Of a stretch of DNA of 64,000 bases, positions 18,584 through 27,728 are shown in pieces (positions within the stretch are counted from its first letter, which is position 1; the number at the start of each line of letters is the position of its first letter). The position numbers and the translations under genes were made by a program. This DNA comes from Lacinutrix sp. Bg11-31. GTDB lineage: Bacteria; Bacteroidota; Bacteroidia; Flavobacteriales; Flavobacteriaceae. A model generated the notes under the pieces. That model did not search any database and was not told where the DNA came from. It saw only the letters and a program-made list of their open reading frames with translations. Location of the stretch: NCBI RefSeq assembly GCF_002831665.1, contig NZ_CP025118.1, positions 2,728,001 to 2,792,000 of the forward strand, given 5' to 3'.

Positions 18584-20497
18584 ATGAAACATTTAAAACT
18601 AATTATAACACTAGTCATTCTAAGTAGCTTTAGCCTGACAGCGCAAACTAAGGCAACAAAGAAAGCCGATAAACATTTTGCGAAATATCAATTTGTAGAA
18701 GCCATAGAGGACTATACTAAGCTAACCGAAAAAGGAACAGCAGATGCATACGTTTACGGACGTTTAGCAGAAGCAAATTATAATGTTTTTAATACTCTAG
18801 AAGCAGAAAAGTGGTATGCAAAAGCCTTAGAAACTTCACAAGAGCCAGAAATGATTTATAAGTATTCTGAAATGCTAAAAGCAAACGGAAAATACGAAGT
18901 CTCAAACACACAAATGAAAAAGTTTGCATCTATGCGTCCAGGAGACGATAGAGCAGCAATGTTTTTATCCAACCCAGATTACTTACCAAAAATTTTAAAA
19001 GGTGGGAAGAAATTTAATGTTCAGAATATGGATATTAATTCGGCTGTATCAGATTTTGGAGGCACTGTTAAAGATGGAAAATTATACATCTCTTCGGCAA
19101 GAAACGATGCTAGAAAAAATTACGGATGGAACGAACAACCGTTTTTAGACATGTACTCTTTTACAAAAGCAGAAGATGGGTCGTACCAAGAAGAAACAAT
19201 GTTAGGAGATAAAATGAATACAAAATACCATGAAGGTTTAATGTCATTCTCTCCAAACGGGAATACCGTATATTTCTCAAGAGAGAGTTTTTACGAAAAC
19301 ATCTACGAGAAAGATTCAGTATCTAACACAAAGTACAGTGTATTACATATGTTCCAAGCAACTAAAAGTGGAGACAAGTTCTCTAACATAGAAGCATTAA
19401 CAATAAACAGTAGAAACTATTCTATAAAAAACCCAAGCGTAAGTGCAGATGGTAATACATTATACTTTGCAAGTGATATGCCAGGTGGTTTTGGAAGGTA
19501 CGACATCTACAAAGCCACTATCGATGGTAATGGTCAAATAGGTACTCCTATAAACATGGGACAAAAAGTAAACACAGAAGGTCATGAAATGTTTCCACAC
19601 ATAAGTGATAACAACACACTTTATTTCTCATCAACAGGTCATTTAGGACTTGGAGGTATGGATGTGTTTTATACAAAAGAAATCGATGGAAAAATGGCAC
19701 CGATTAGAAATGTTGGAATACCGATAAACTCTAATGGAGACGATTTTGCATTCTCAATGAACGAGGAAACAGGCGAAGGTTTTGTGTCTTCAAACCGTGA
19801 AGGCGGAAAAGGAGATGATGATATTTATGCGATTAAAAAAATACAACCACTTTGCGATGTACAAATTATAGCTACAATATTAGACAACAAAACAAAAGCA
19901 CCATTAGCAGGAGCAACAGCATCTTTAGTAGATAGTAAAGGTAACATCTTGTCTACTAAAACCGCAAATGCAGAAGGAATAGTAGAATACATTGTAGAAT
20001 GTGAAACAGAAACAGAACTACAAGTAACTATGAAGGATTACGAAAGTAACAAACTTTCTATAGCAGGTAGTAACGAAGAGGAAGTAGCAGTAGAAATTGC
20101 ATTAGATCCAATCGAGAAAATTATAGAAGTAGAGCGTGTAGTATTAAACCCAATCTATTTTGATTACGATAAATCTAACATTACAGCTAAAGCAGCCTTT
20201 GAATTAGACAATTTAGTACAAGTGATGAATAAGTATCCAAACATGGTTATTTATGCAACCTCACATACAGATATTAGAGCTTCAGACCGTTATAACGATG
20301 CTTTATCAGACAGAAGAGCAAAAACATCGGTACAGTATATTATCTCCAAAGGAATCGATGCAATAAGAATCTCAGGAGCTGGAAAAGGCGAAAGAGAATT
20401 AGCAGTAGATTGTGGTGATAATTGTACAGAAGACCAACACCAACAAAACCGTAGAACTCAGTTTAGAATTATGAGTGGTGGACCTGCTTCTAACTAA
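18584..20497 (+). CDS. OmpA family protein with TPR, PD40 beta-propeller and CarboxypepD_reg modules
   Basis: 637 residues. The signal peptide (MKHLKLIITLVILSSFSLTAQ) precedes TPR-like helices (about 25-130), a WD40/PD40-type propeller (about 150-420, e.g. NPSVSADGNTLYFASDMPGG), a carboxypeptidase-regulatory-like Ig fold (about 425-510), and a C-terminal OmpA peptidoglycan-binding domain (about 525-637, YFDYDKSNITAKA and SDRRAKTSVQYI). The third gene of the adhesin-SprF-OmpA module, it probably anchors the export or attachment complex to peptidoglycan. A strong terminator follows 66 bases downstream. Confidence 0.93.
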   Translation: MKHLKLIITLVILSSFSLTAQTKATKKADKHFAKYQFVEAIEDYTKLTEKGTADAYVYGRLAEANYNVFNTLEAEKWYAKALETSQEPEMIYKYSEMLKANGKYEVSNTQMKKFASMRPGDDRAAMFLSNPDYLPKILKGGKKFNVQNMDINSAVSDFGGTVKDGKLYISSARNDARKNYGWNEQPFLDMYSFTKAEDGSYQEETMLGDKMNTKYHEGLMSFSPNGNTVYFSRESFYENIYEKDSVSNTKYSVLHMFQATKSGDKFSNIEALTINSRNYSIKNPSVSADGNTLYFASDMPGGFGRYDIYKATIDGNGQIGTPINMGQKVNTEGHEMFPHISDNNTLYFSSTGHLGLGGMDVFYTKEIDGKMAPIRNVGIPINSNGDDFAFSMNEETGEGFVSSNREGGKGDDDIYAIKKIQPLCDVQIIATILDNKTKAPLAGATASLVDSKGNILSTKTANAEGIVEYIVECETETELQVTMKDYESNKLSIAGSNEEEVAVEIALDPIEKIIEVERVVLNPIYFDYDKSNITAKAAFELDNLVQVMNKYPNMVIYATSHTDIRASDRYNDALSDRRAKTSVQYIISKGIDAIRISGAGKGERELAVDCGDNCTEDQHQQNRRTQFRIMSGGPASN

Positions 20498-20562
20498 AGC
20501 ACAGTAACAAGTTTAACCAACTATAGAACCTCTGTAAATAGGTTAACAGATTTTATAAAATT

Positions 20563-20597
20563 AAAAAAACCAGAGAAGTTTTCTTCTCTGGTTTTTT
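20563..20597 (+). terminator. Intrinsic terminator of the adhesin-SprF-OmpA operon
   Basis: A perfect 12-bp stem AAACCAGAGAAG / CTTCTCTGGTTT with a TTTT loop is followed by more T residues. It lies 66 bases past the OmpA-family stop. A-run on the other side means it could also work for minus-strand transcripts. Confidence 0.9.
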
Positions 20598-20763
20598 ATT
20601 ACACCTAAAGCAAGGTGTTTTAATGTTAAGACTCAAATTCTGGTCTTTTGTTAATCTTGATTCTTTTTAACAACTTCCTTTTTTGCTCTTTTTATCTTTG
20701 ATAAATGCATTGCCTACTTATCTTTTACAATTTACAACCTCATAAGGATAATTATTGTTGTTA

Positions 20764-21074
20764 TACTGTTCTAGAATATTGCATAACTATGTTTTTTAGT
20801 TTCTCATGAGAGAGTTCACGTTCTAAACCTTTAACTTTTGAGATGATATTCCTTTAGATTTTAGTACTTGGCGTAAATTAAGCTTACTCCAATCTAATGT
20901 TCAATCTTTTCTTAACCATACCAAAACAGTGCTTCTTCCTTGAATTCTGTAAACCTTTTGGATTTGTTTGTAAGTGTAATTGCCTTTTTCTACTTCGGCT
21001 ACAAGGGCTAATTTAAAGCCTAAGTTGTAATCGCATTGTGTACGTTTAATTCGCCTGTTTAATTGGTTTTTCAT
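20764..21074 (-). pseudogene. IS3-family-like transposase OrfA remnant
   Basis: From the ATG at 21074 the minus strand encodes MKNQLNRRIKRTQCDYNLGF..., a helix-turn-helix (GNYTYKQIQKVYRIQGRSTV) followed by LVWLRKD: the N-terminal DNA-binding part of an IS3-type OrfA. A TGA at about 20899-20901 stands where family members read Gly, after which the same frame continues TLDWSKLNLRQVLKSKG. A frameshift then leads into GLERELSHEKLKN, resembling the coiled-coil end of OrfA. No OrfB/DDE domain is present. The element is therefore a truncated, dead copy. Longer frames start at 21095, but the 21074 ATG fits the family start. Confidence 0.8.
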
Positions 21075-21092
21075 AATAAGTCGATTTTGTGC

Positions 21093-21114
21093 CAACTTAT
21101 TTTAGGACGAGACA
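21093..21114. mobile_element. Probable terminal end of the decayed insertion sequence
   Basis: Read on the minus strand this begins TGTCTCGTCCTAAAATAAGT, a sequence of the kind that starts IS3-group elements, and sits about 20 bases before the OrfA remnant's ATG. No matching right end was found in the window, so the element is truncated. The IS assignment is from memory of such ends, not a search. Confidence 0.5.
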
Positions 21115-21123
21115 TATTTAAAA

Positions 21124-21156
21124 ATGAAAAAGCCCCGAATAAATCGAGGCCTTTTC
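21124..21156 (-). terminator. Terminator of the M43 metalloprotease gene
   Basis: On the minus strand, GGCCTCGA-TTTAT-TCGGGGCT forms an 8-bp stem (with G-T wobbles) followed by TTTTTCATTTTT. It lies about 35 bases after the protease stop codon. Confidence 0.8.
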
Positions 21157-21189
21157 TACAATAATTTTAGTTGGTTTAAAGGATAAAAC

Positions 21190-23853
21190 TTACTGCTTAA
21201 TGAATTTTCTTGTTTCTATTGTATTATTCACATTAAACTGAATCATATACATTCCAGTCTCAAGGTTTGTAACATTTACACCATGTGTAACTGTTCCTTT
21301 TGCTACTTGTTGTCCTAACATATTTACAACCGTAAATGGTAAGTTTTCTATGTTAGATTTTACATATAACATGTTTCCTTTTACAGGATTTGGAAATACA
21401 GAAATTTCGACACCTAAGTGCTCTACTGTACCTTCATTTAAAACTCTTGCTGTTCCACAAGTTCCTAAGTTAGACCAGCTCGATGCTCCTCTTTCGTATA
21501 AAGACCCATTATAAGTTACTCTATCTCCAACAGAATAAGATTGACTACTGTTATATGCTGAGACTCCAGCACACTTATCTGCAGAGCCATTAGTAAGGCT
21601 AATAGCATCTACTGCCATATCACCTTGCCATGTTGTACCAGTTGTACCATCCAATCTCAATTGCACATTACTTCCAGCGTAAGATGATAAATCTACACTT
21701 GCATCTTGCCAAGAGTTACCTTGATTTCCAGAATTAGTCCAAACAGCAGACCAAGATGAACCATTATTTGTACTTACTGCTAATTCTAAGCTACCCATTG
21801 CAGCTGCTCCATACATGTGATATTTAAAACTAAGTGTTGCTTGATTTTGTCCTGTTAAATTAAAGCAAGGTGATACTAAAATAGCACGCTTAGTAGAATA
21901 GTTAGGTGCAGAAGATTCCATATAAACATATTGAGATCCTGCTGCCGCACTTGATGGTCCTGTATTACTTGATGGTGTTGTTCCTGAGTTTCTTGTCCAA
22001 TCAAAATCGTCTCCTCCACCTTGAGTCCATGCTCCAAAACCAGATTCGAAACCTTCGCTATAAGGGAAAGATGATATTGCTCCAGAACAACCAGATGTAC
22101 TTGCAGGACTTACTACAATACTTCTAGATACTTGGTTTGCTGCATTACCTGCCGCATCGCTTACGTTATAGTTTCTTGTATAAGTACCTGCAGAATTTGT
22201 ATTTACAGTTCCCGAAGTAACAATGCTTGATGTAAGGTTACCATCTATATTATCTGTAGCAGTTGCTCCTAATTCACTGTAGGTATCTCCAACAGTAAGA
22301 TTAATAGTAGCACTTCCTGTTCGCGTAATTACTGGTTTAACAGTATCTGCAACTCCTGCAATAATATTAACGGTATAATCTTCTACTTCTCCATAAGAAA
22401 AAGTCTCGCAAGAGGTTGGCACTCCATTATATTTCATAGAAACTCTCATTCTAGTTTCTCCAGAAGATGCTCCTGTTGGCACTGTAAAGCTTCCTGATGC
22501 AGGTGTTGTTTGAGATGCTGCTTTAGAAAAAACTTGTTCTCCAGAATCTGTAAAATCTCCATCTTTATTATAATCTATCCAAACAGCATAACCTTCAGCA
22601 TATGTAGAACCTGTCCATGTTGGAGTAATTGTAATAGTGCTTGAAGTTCCTTTTGTTAAGTTAGTTGAAATACTTGTAAAATCTGAATACAATTGCGCTC
22701 CAGAAGCATTATCAATACTTCCTACTTTAACTCTAGAAATATACTCGTCACTTACACTATTTCCTTGCGATGCACAATATTGAGGACCTGTAGTACATGG
22801 TGTACAAGAACCTCCACAATCTACTCCTGTTTCTGTTCCGTTTTGAATACCATCTGTACAAGTTGGCTGTGCAACTGCTCCACATTTATCTGATAATGCT
22901 AAAGTACGTCTAGCTCCTCCAGCATCTAATACTGCACGCATTCTCGTTTTTTGTCCTTGAGTAAACAAGTTCATACACGAATCGTTTGTGTAATCCATAT
23001 AATTTTGTGGCATATCTGTAGACGAACAAGATGTTTGACCTATAGGACAACCACTATTAGATGTTTGGTGTGTTGGTGTATCGCTTACAAAATCGTTTCC
23101 ACAATTACTATCTCCCCAAATATGGCGTAGGTTAAAATAGTGTCCAATTTCGTGAGTAGTTGTTCTACCACCATCAAAAGGTGCAGTAACTGCTCCTGTT
23201 CTACCAAAGGCATTATAAATCATAATTATACCATCTGTAGCAGCTGCTCCTCCTGGAAATTGCGCGTAACCTAAAAGATTAATAGTTTGCCCTTGAGATA
23301 CAGTTGTCATTTTTGGCACAACCCACATATTAAGATATTCACTTGTGTTCCAAGGATCTATTCCTCCAGAAGACGCACGTTTAGCATCGTCATTCGCATT
23401 CCAATCTTGACGCGTAGTTTGCTTTCTTGTAATTCCTGTTGTTGCATTTCCGTTGGCATCTACTGTAGATAGGCAAAACTCTATTTGAGTATCTGCAGCT
23501 TGAGACCATGAATTATCTGCGTCTGGATTTGTACGTCTAAAATCTTCATTTAAAACATCTAATTGAGACTGTATTTGTGCCAAACTAATATTTTCTGTAG
23601 CATTTCTATATAATACATGAACAACAACAGGAATTGTTATAATACTTCCTGATATTTTATTTTGTGAGTTTCCTTGCTCTAAGACTCTCTGTTGTGTGAA
23701 AGCTTCAATTTCTGCCATCCTATTTTCTAAGGTTGGGTCCAAGTTTTTTCTGTACTCTAGGTTTTCCATAGCTGCGCATCTTTCGTAATTTTGCGCTTGC
23801 ATACTAAATGCAAATAGAAAACATAAAACTGATAAAGTAATTGCTTTTTTCAT
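21190..23853 (-). CDS. Secreted M43 family zinc metalloprotease with T9SS type A sorting domain
   Basis: 887 residues. A signal peptide (MKKAITLSVLCFLFAFSMQAQ) and pro-region precede an M43 (cytophagalysin/pappalysin) catalytic domain with the extended zinc motif HEIGHYFNLRH, zinc ligands H234, H238 and H244 and catalytic E235, and the Met-turn region SCMNLFTQGQ. A Cys-rich link, a GEVED domain (about 360-500), a DUF5011/HYR-like Ig domain (about 505-583), a MAM-like jelly roll (about 595-760), a small carbohydrate-binding V/XII-like module (about 765-805) and a C-terminal type A sorting domain (VFPNPVKGNMLYV... to TRKFIKQ) follow. Predicted to be secreted through T9SS and to degrade extracellular protein. 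The carbohydrate-binding module suggests attachment to polysaccharide. Confidence 0.95.
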   Translation of the reverse strand: MKKAITLSVLCFLFAFSMQAQNYERCAAMENLEYRKNLDPTLENRMAEIEAFTQQRVLEQGNSQNKISGSIITIPVVVHVLYRNATENISLAQIQSQLDVLNEDFRRTNPDADNSWSQAADTQIEFCLSTVDANGNATTGITRKQTTRQDWNANDDAKRASSGGIDPWNTSEYLNMWVVPKMTTVSQGQTINLLGYAQFPGGAAATDGIIMIYNAFGRTGAVTAPFDGGRTTTHEIGHYFNLRHIWGDSNCGNDFVSDTPTHQTSNSGCPIGQTSCSSTDMPQNYMDYTNDSCMNLFTQGQKTRMRAVLDAGGARRTLALSDKCGAVAQPTCTDGIQNGTETGVDCGGSCTPCTTGPQYCASQGNSVSDEYISRVKVGSIDNASGAQLYSDFTSISTNLTKGTSSTITITPTWTGSTYAEGYAVWIDYNKDGDFTDSGEQVFSKAASQTTPASGSFTVPTGASSGETRMRVSMKYNGVPTSCETFSYGEVEDYTVNIIAGVADTVKPVITRTGSATINLTVGDTYSELGATATDNIDGNLTSSIVTSGTVNTNSAGTYTRNYNVSDAAGNAANQVSRSIVVSPASTSGCSGAISSFPYSEGFESGFGAWTQGGGDDFDWTRNSGTTPSSNTGPSSAAAGSQYVYMESSAPNYSTKRAILVSPCFNLTGQNQATLSFKYHMYGAAAMGSLELAVSTNNGSSWSAVWTNSGNQGNSWQDASVDLSSYAGSNVQLRLDGTTGTTWQGDMAVDAISLTNGSADKCAGVSAYNSSQSYSVGDRVTYNGSLYERGASSWSNLGTCGTARVLNEGTVEHLGVEISVFPNPVKGNMLYVKSNIENLPFTVVNMLGQQVAKGTVTHGVNVTNLETGMYMIQFNVNNTIETRKFIKQ

Positions 23854-23985
23854 ATGAATTATTTAAAAAATTAATGGTATTATTATCAAATAGATAACAA
23901 AAATATTAAAATAATACCAAATTTATACTTGTAATTTTTCTTATTTCGATAAAATACTTAATAAAAAATAACGTTCGGCCTAGAG

Positions 23986-24001
23986 TACGGTTTTAACCGT
24001 A
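23986..24001. promoter_or_regulatory. Palindrome upstream of the dipeptide-type ABC ATPase gene
   Basis: TACGGTTTTAACCGTA is a perfect palindrome, followed by ATTTTTTC, 35 bases before the ATG at 24036. It could be an operator or a small terminator hairpin for leftward readthrough; the sequence alone does not decide. Confidence 0.35.
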
Positions 24002-24021
24002 ATTTTTTCAACTAGAATTCC

Positions 24022-24029
24022 TACATTTA
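24022..24029 (+). promoter_or_regulatory. Possible -7 box with very short leader
   Basis: TACATTTA differs from TAnnTTTG only at the last base and lies 7 bases before the ATG at 24036, which would give a near-leaderless transcript. Confidence 0.35.
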
Positions 24030-24035
24030 CAAAAT

Positions 24036-25721
24036 ATGAACCATTTATTAGCTATAGAGAATTTATCTATTTCTTTTTTTTCCAACAGAAAAGAAAACGA
24101 AATCATCCATAATATATCTTATCATTTAAACACAAATGAGATACTTGGTATAGTAGGAGAATCCGGCTCGGGTAAATCGGTTTCATCTTTAGCCATTTTA
24201 GGATTGCTTCCAAAGAAGATTTCAAAAATAACTTCTGGTAGTATTATTTTTGAAGACAATGATTTAACTAAAATAACATCGAAAGCTTTTCAGCAAATAA
24301 GAGGACAGAAAATAGCAATGATTTTTCAAGAACCTATGAGTTCTTTAAATCCTTCAACAACATGCGGCAATCAAGTAGAAGAAATATTGTTTCAACATAC
24401 TAAATTATCTAAAAAAGAAGTTAAGGCAGAAACGCTCTTACTTTTTGAAAAAGTAAAACTACCAGAACCGGAACGCGTGTATTCTTCTTATCCTCATGAA
24501 ATTTCTGGTGGACAAAAACAACGTGTCATGATTGCAATGGCGATTGCATGTAAACCGCAAATATTAATTGCAGATGAACCAACGACTGCTTTAGATGTTA
24601 CAGTGCAGAATGATATTGTAGATTTATTAAAGGAGTTACAAACAAAGACTAAAATGAGTATAATATTTATTACTCATGATTTGTCGTTGATTTCTCAAAT
24701 TGCAAACCGCGTGCTCGTTATGTACAAAGGCAATATTGTAGAGCAAAATACAGTTGAATCCATTTTTAAATCGCCACAACATAATTACACAAAAGCACTA
24801 ATAAGCGCGAGACCTTCGCTAACCAAAAGATTAAAACGACTACCAACCATTAGCGATGTAATGAATGATGCTGTTAATAATTCTGTTATTACTTCAGAAA
24901 TGAGAGCAATTCAGCACGAAAAAATATATAATCAAGCACCTTTATTAGAAGTTATTAATCTTGAAAAAGAATACATCTCTAAATCTGGTTTGTTTTCTAA
25001 AGCCGAAAACTTTAAAGCTGTTAACAATGTAAGTTTTAAACTATATGAAGGAGAGACTTTAGGTCTTGTAGGAGAATCTGGTTGTGGAAAATCGACATTA
25101 GGTAACGCTATATTGCTTTTAGACAGGCCAACAGCTGGCACTATTTTATTTAAAGGTAATGACATTACAAAACTAAACTCTACTCAAGTAAAAGCCCTTA
25201 GAAAAGACATTCAGATAATATTTCAAGATCCTTATTCTTCATTAAATCCAAGACTAACTGTTGGGCAAGCAATAATGGAGCCCATGAAAGTTCATAATCT
25301 ATTTTCTAATGCAACAGAAAGACAAGAAAAAGTAATAGAAATTCTAGAACGCGTTGGTTTAGAGGCTTCACATTTTAACAGATATCCTCATGAGTTTTCT
25401 GGAGGACAGCGTCAACGAATAGGTATAGCACGAACTGTTGCTTTGCAACCTAAATTAATTGTTTGCGATGAATCTGTTTCTGCGCTAGATATTTCTGTAC
25501 AAGCACAAGTATTGAATTTGTTAAATGAATTGAAAGAAAATTTTGGGTTTACCTATGTTTTTATATCACACGATCTTGCAGTAGTAAAATACATGAGTGA
25601 CCAATTATTGGTAATGAATAAAGGAAAAATAGAAGAGTTGGATGATGCTGATGTTATCTATAATGCTCCAAAAAAAGAGTATACTAAAAAATTGATAGAC
25701 GCTATACCAAAAGGTTTATAA
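24036..25721 (+). CDS. Fused dipeptide/oligopeptide-type ABC transporter ATP-binding protein (DppD-DppF-like)
   Basis: 561 residues with two complete ABC ATPase domains in one chain. The first has Walker A GESGSGKS (41-48) and signature SGGQKQR (from 157); the second has Walker A GESGCGKS (346-353) and signature SGGQRQR (from 455). Both have the Walker B/D-loop order (ADEPTTALD, CDESVSALD). The C-terminal oligopeptide-transporter (oligo_HPY-like) segment is present after the first domain. These ATPases power peptide or nickel-type importers of the Opp/Dpp family. No permease or binding-protein gene is nearby, so the partners are encoded elsewhere and the substrate is unknown. Confidence 0.93.
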   Translation: MNHLLAIENLSISFFSNRKENEIIHNISYHLNTNEILGIVGESGSGKSVSSLAILGLLPKKISKITSGSIIFEDNDLTKITSKAFQQIRGQKIAMIFQEPMSSLNPSTTCGNQVEEILFQHTKLSKKEVKAETLLLFEKVKLPEPERVYSSYPHEISGGQKQRVMIAMAIACKPQILIADEPTTALDVTVQNDIVDLLKELQTKTKMSIIFITHDLSLISQIANRVLVMYKGNIVEQNTVESIFKSPQHNYTKALISARPSLTKRLKRLPTISDVMNDAVNNSVITSEMRAIQHEKIYNQAPLLEVINLEKEYISKSGLFSKAENFKAVNNVSFKLYEGETLGLVGESGCGKSTLGNAILLLDRPTAGTILFKGNDITKLNSTQVKALRKDIQIIFQDPYSSLNPRLTVGQAIMEPMKVHNLFSNATERQEKVIEILERVGLEASHFNRYPHEFSGGQRQRIGIARTVALQPKLIVCDESVSALDISVQAQVLNLLNELKENFGFTYVFISHDLAVVKYMSDQLLVMNKGKIEELDDADVIYNAPKKEYTKKLIDAIPKGL

Positions 25722-26152
25722 CATAAATACCTTTTTTGTTAAGTACATCATACTTCTAAGAAATTTAAATGTGTTCTTTATTTTTTGGTACTGCTTTAAT
25801 AAAAATAAATCTGAATTCATAGGTAGGTTGTTTATGATAGATTTGGGTTTATACTATTTCTACTTTGAAATCATCATTTTGACTTTACAATAATTTCAAA
25901 GTAAATCTAGAATTACATAACAAAAGCATTTAAGCTAATGGTACATTTGAGGTTATAAAATTTGATAGATTTGGGATTGCTAATATAAGTGAGATTTTAC
26001 GATAATCGGCTTAAAAGCGTTATTATTCGACAAAATGCATTAAATTTTAACATTTAATACCTTTTTTCACTCTTTTAGCAGGTTTCAGCTTTAATATAAA
26101 TTAAGTAAACCTATAACTTCCCCTATTATTAATTCACCTAAAAAACACCTAT
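25722..26152. other. 431-bp AT-rich intergenic region between convergent genes, with internal repeats
   Basis: No credible gene is visible. It contains an 11-bp inverted repeat TACTTTGAAAT / ATTTCAAAGTA (25861-25903) and a 12-bp direct repeat GATAGATTTGGG at 25836-25847 and 25964-25975, 128 bases apart. It lies between the ABC ATPase (plus) and scoB (minus), so it must hold both genes' 3' ends. Confidence 0.6.
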
Positions 26153-26806
26153 CTATAAGCTCATTTCTGGAATATCACCTTCTATAATTAAAGTCCCTTC
26201 TGTGGCTTTTTTAATTTCTTCAACAGATACTCCTGGTGCGCGTTCTAAAAGTTTAAAACCTTTATCTGTAACCTCTAAAACAGCTAAATTAGTTACTACT
26301 TTCTTAACACAACCTACACCTGTTAATGGTAAAGAGCAGTTTTTAAGTATTTTAGACTCTCCTCTTTTATTAGTATGCATCATGGCAACAATAATATTTT
26401 CTGCACTTGCAACTAAATCCATAGCTCCACCCATTCCTTTAACCATTTTTCCTGGTATTTTCCAGTTGGCTATATCCCCATTCTCAGCTACTTCCATAGC
26501 TCCTAAAATGGTTAAATCTACGTGTTGTCCACGAATCATTGCAAAGCTCATTGCACTATCAAAAAAACTTGCACCTGGAAGCGTAGTAATCGTTTGTTTT
26601 CCTGCGTTAATAATATCTGCGTCTTCCTCACCTTCAAAAGGAAATGGCCCCATTCCAAGGACTCCGTTTTCACTTTGAAATTCAACTTCTATATCGTCAC
26701 GCACATAGTTTGCTACTAATGTAGGAATACCTATTCCTAAGTTTACGTAGTAACCATCTTGTACCTCTTTTGCAATGCGTTTTGCTATTCCTGTTTTGTC
26801 TAACAT
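26153..26806 (-). CDS. scoB: 3-oxoacid CoA-transferase subunit B
   Basis: 217 residues, the beta subunit of a class I CoA-transferase. The glycine-rich GIGIPTL and the catalytic-Glu motif SENGVLG (E46) are present, and the length is standard. Together with subunit A it moves CoA between succinyl-CoA and 3-oxoacids such as acetoacetate, in ketone-body and branched-chain use. It lies downstream of scoA on the same strand, but is separated from it by 87 bases occupied by a pair of palindromic repeats. The exact acceptor (succinyl-CoA, acetate or butyrate) is inferred from the family. Confidence 0.93.
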   Translation of the reverse strand: MLDKTGIAKRIAKEVQDGYYVNLGIGIPTLVANYVRDDIEVEFQSENGVLGMGPFPFEGEEDADIINAGKQTITTLPGASFFDSAMSFAMIRGQHVDLTILGAMEVAENGDIANWKIPGKMVKGMGGAMDLVASAENIIVAMMHTNKRGESKILKNCSLPLTGVGCVKKVVTNLAVLEVTDKGFKLLERAPGVSVEEIKKATEGTLIIEGDIPEMSL

Positions 26807-26817
26807 CTTTTTAGTTT

Positions 26818-26892
26818 TGTCATTCCTGCGAAAGCAGGAATCTATTTTAAATTTTTATTAATTTGCGGATTCCTACCTTAGCAGGAATGACA
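26818..26892. repeat. Inverted pair of palindromic repeats (copies 2 and 3) in the scoA-scoB junction
   Basis: A 75-bp element bounded by TGTCATTCCTGC and GCAGGAATGACA. It contains ATTCCTGCGAAAGCAGGAAT (26822-26841) and a degenerate second unit ATTCCTACCTTAGCAGGAAT (26869-26888) joined by an AT-rich spacer. It fills nearly all the space between the scoA stop and scoB start. A similar 80-bp pair is at 61493-61572. Confidence 0.9.
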
Positions 26893-26893
26893 A

Positions 26894-27595
26894 TTACTCT
26901 CTTGTTCTAACCGTTCGTTGCTCAATTCTCTTCTCATATTTTTCACCCTGAAAAATACGTTGTACAAAAATACCTGGAATATGAATTTGATTAGGATCTA
27001 ATTCGCCAACAGGCACTAATTCTTCAACCTCAGCAACTGTAATTTTTGCTGCTCCTGCCATGCATGGATTAAAATTTCTTGCTGTTCCTTTAAACACTAA
27101 GTTTCCAGCTGCATCACCTTTCCAAGCTTTAACAAAAGCAAAGTCGGCTTTAAAGGCATGTTCTAAAACATACATTTTACCATCGAATTCTCTTGTTTCT
27201 TTACCTTCGGCAACTTCAGTACCATAACCTGCAGGTGTAAAAATTGCTGGAAAACCAGCCTGTGCAGCACGACAACGTTCTGCCAAAGTTCCTTGTGGTA
27301 TTAACTCTACATCTAGTTCTCCAGAAAGCATTTGCCTCTCAAACTCATCATTCTCACCAACGTAAGAAGACACCATTTTTTTAATCTGCTTTTGGTGTAA
27401 TAATAAACCTAAGCCAAAATCGTCCACACCTGCATTATTAGAAATACATGTAAGTCCTTTTACTCCACTTTTAACTAAAGCTGTTATTGCATTTTCTGGT
27501 ATTCCCGAAAGGCCAAAACCACCTAACATAAAAGTCATGTTATCACTTATGCCTTTTGTAGCATCGTTAACCGAGTTTACTTTTTTGTTAATCAT
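26894..27595 (-). CDS. scoA: 3-oxoacid CoA-transferase subunit A
   Basis: 233 residues, the alpha subunit of the class I CoA-transferase. The conserved CoA-binding segment [15 protein letters not shown] is at about residues 22-36, and the family segments [16 protein letters not shown] and [13 protein letters not shown] are intact. It forms the heterodimer with scoB immediately downstream. The start overlaps a short untranslated stretch, and a terminator of the upstream PBP1A gene ends 37 bases before it, so scoAB has its own promoter in that narrow gap; no clear -7 box was found. Confidence 0.93.
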   Translation of the reverse strand: MINKKVNSVNDATKGISDNMTFMLGGFGLSGIPENAITALVKSGVKGLTCISNNAGVDDFGLGLLLHQKQIKKMVSSYVGENDEFERQMLSGELDVELIPQGTLAERCRAAQAGFPAIFTPAGYGTEVAEGKETREFDGKMYVLEHAFKADFAFVKAWKGDAAGNLVFKGTARNFNPCMAGAAKITVAEVEELVPVGELDPNQIHIPGIFVQRIFQGEKYEKRIEQRTVRTRE

Positions 27596-27631
27596 TGTTG
27601 TATTTTTTATTGTGGCTTAAATTTATGAAAT

Positions 27632-27659
27632 AAAAAAGCCATTCTTTAAAGAATGGCTT
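27632..27659 (-). terminator. Terminator downstream of PBP1A
   Basis: Minus-strand hairpin AAGCCATTCTTT / AAAGAATGGCTT followed by TTTTTTATTTC, about 70 bases past the PBP1A stop. Confidence 0.85.
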
Positions 27660-27728
27660 GTGAAATTTTATATAAATGTTACTTTATGTCTAATTTTTTG
27701 TTTTAATCTAAATGCTACTTAGTATATT

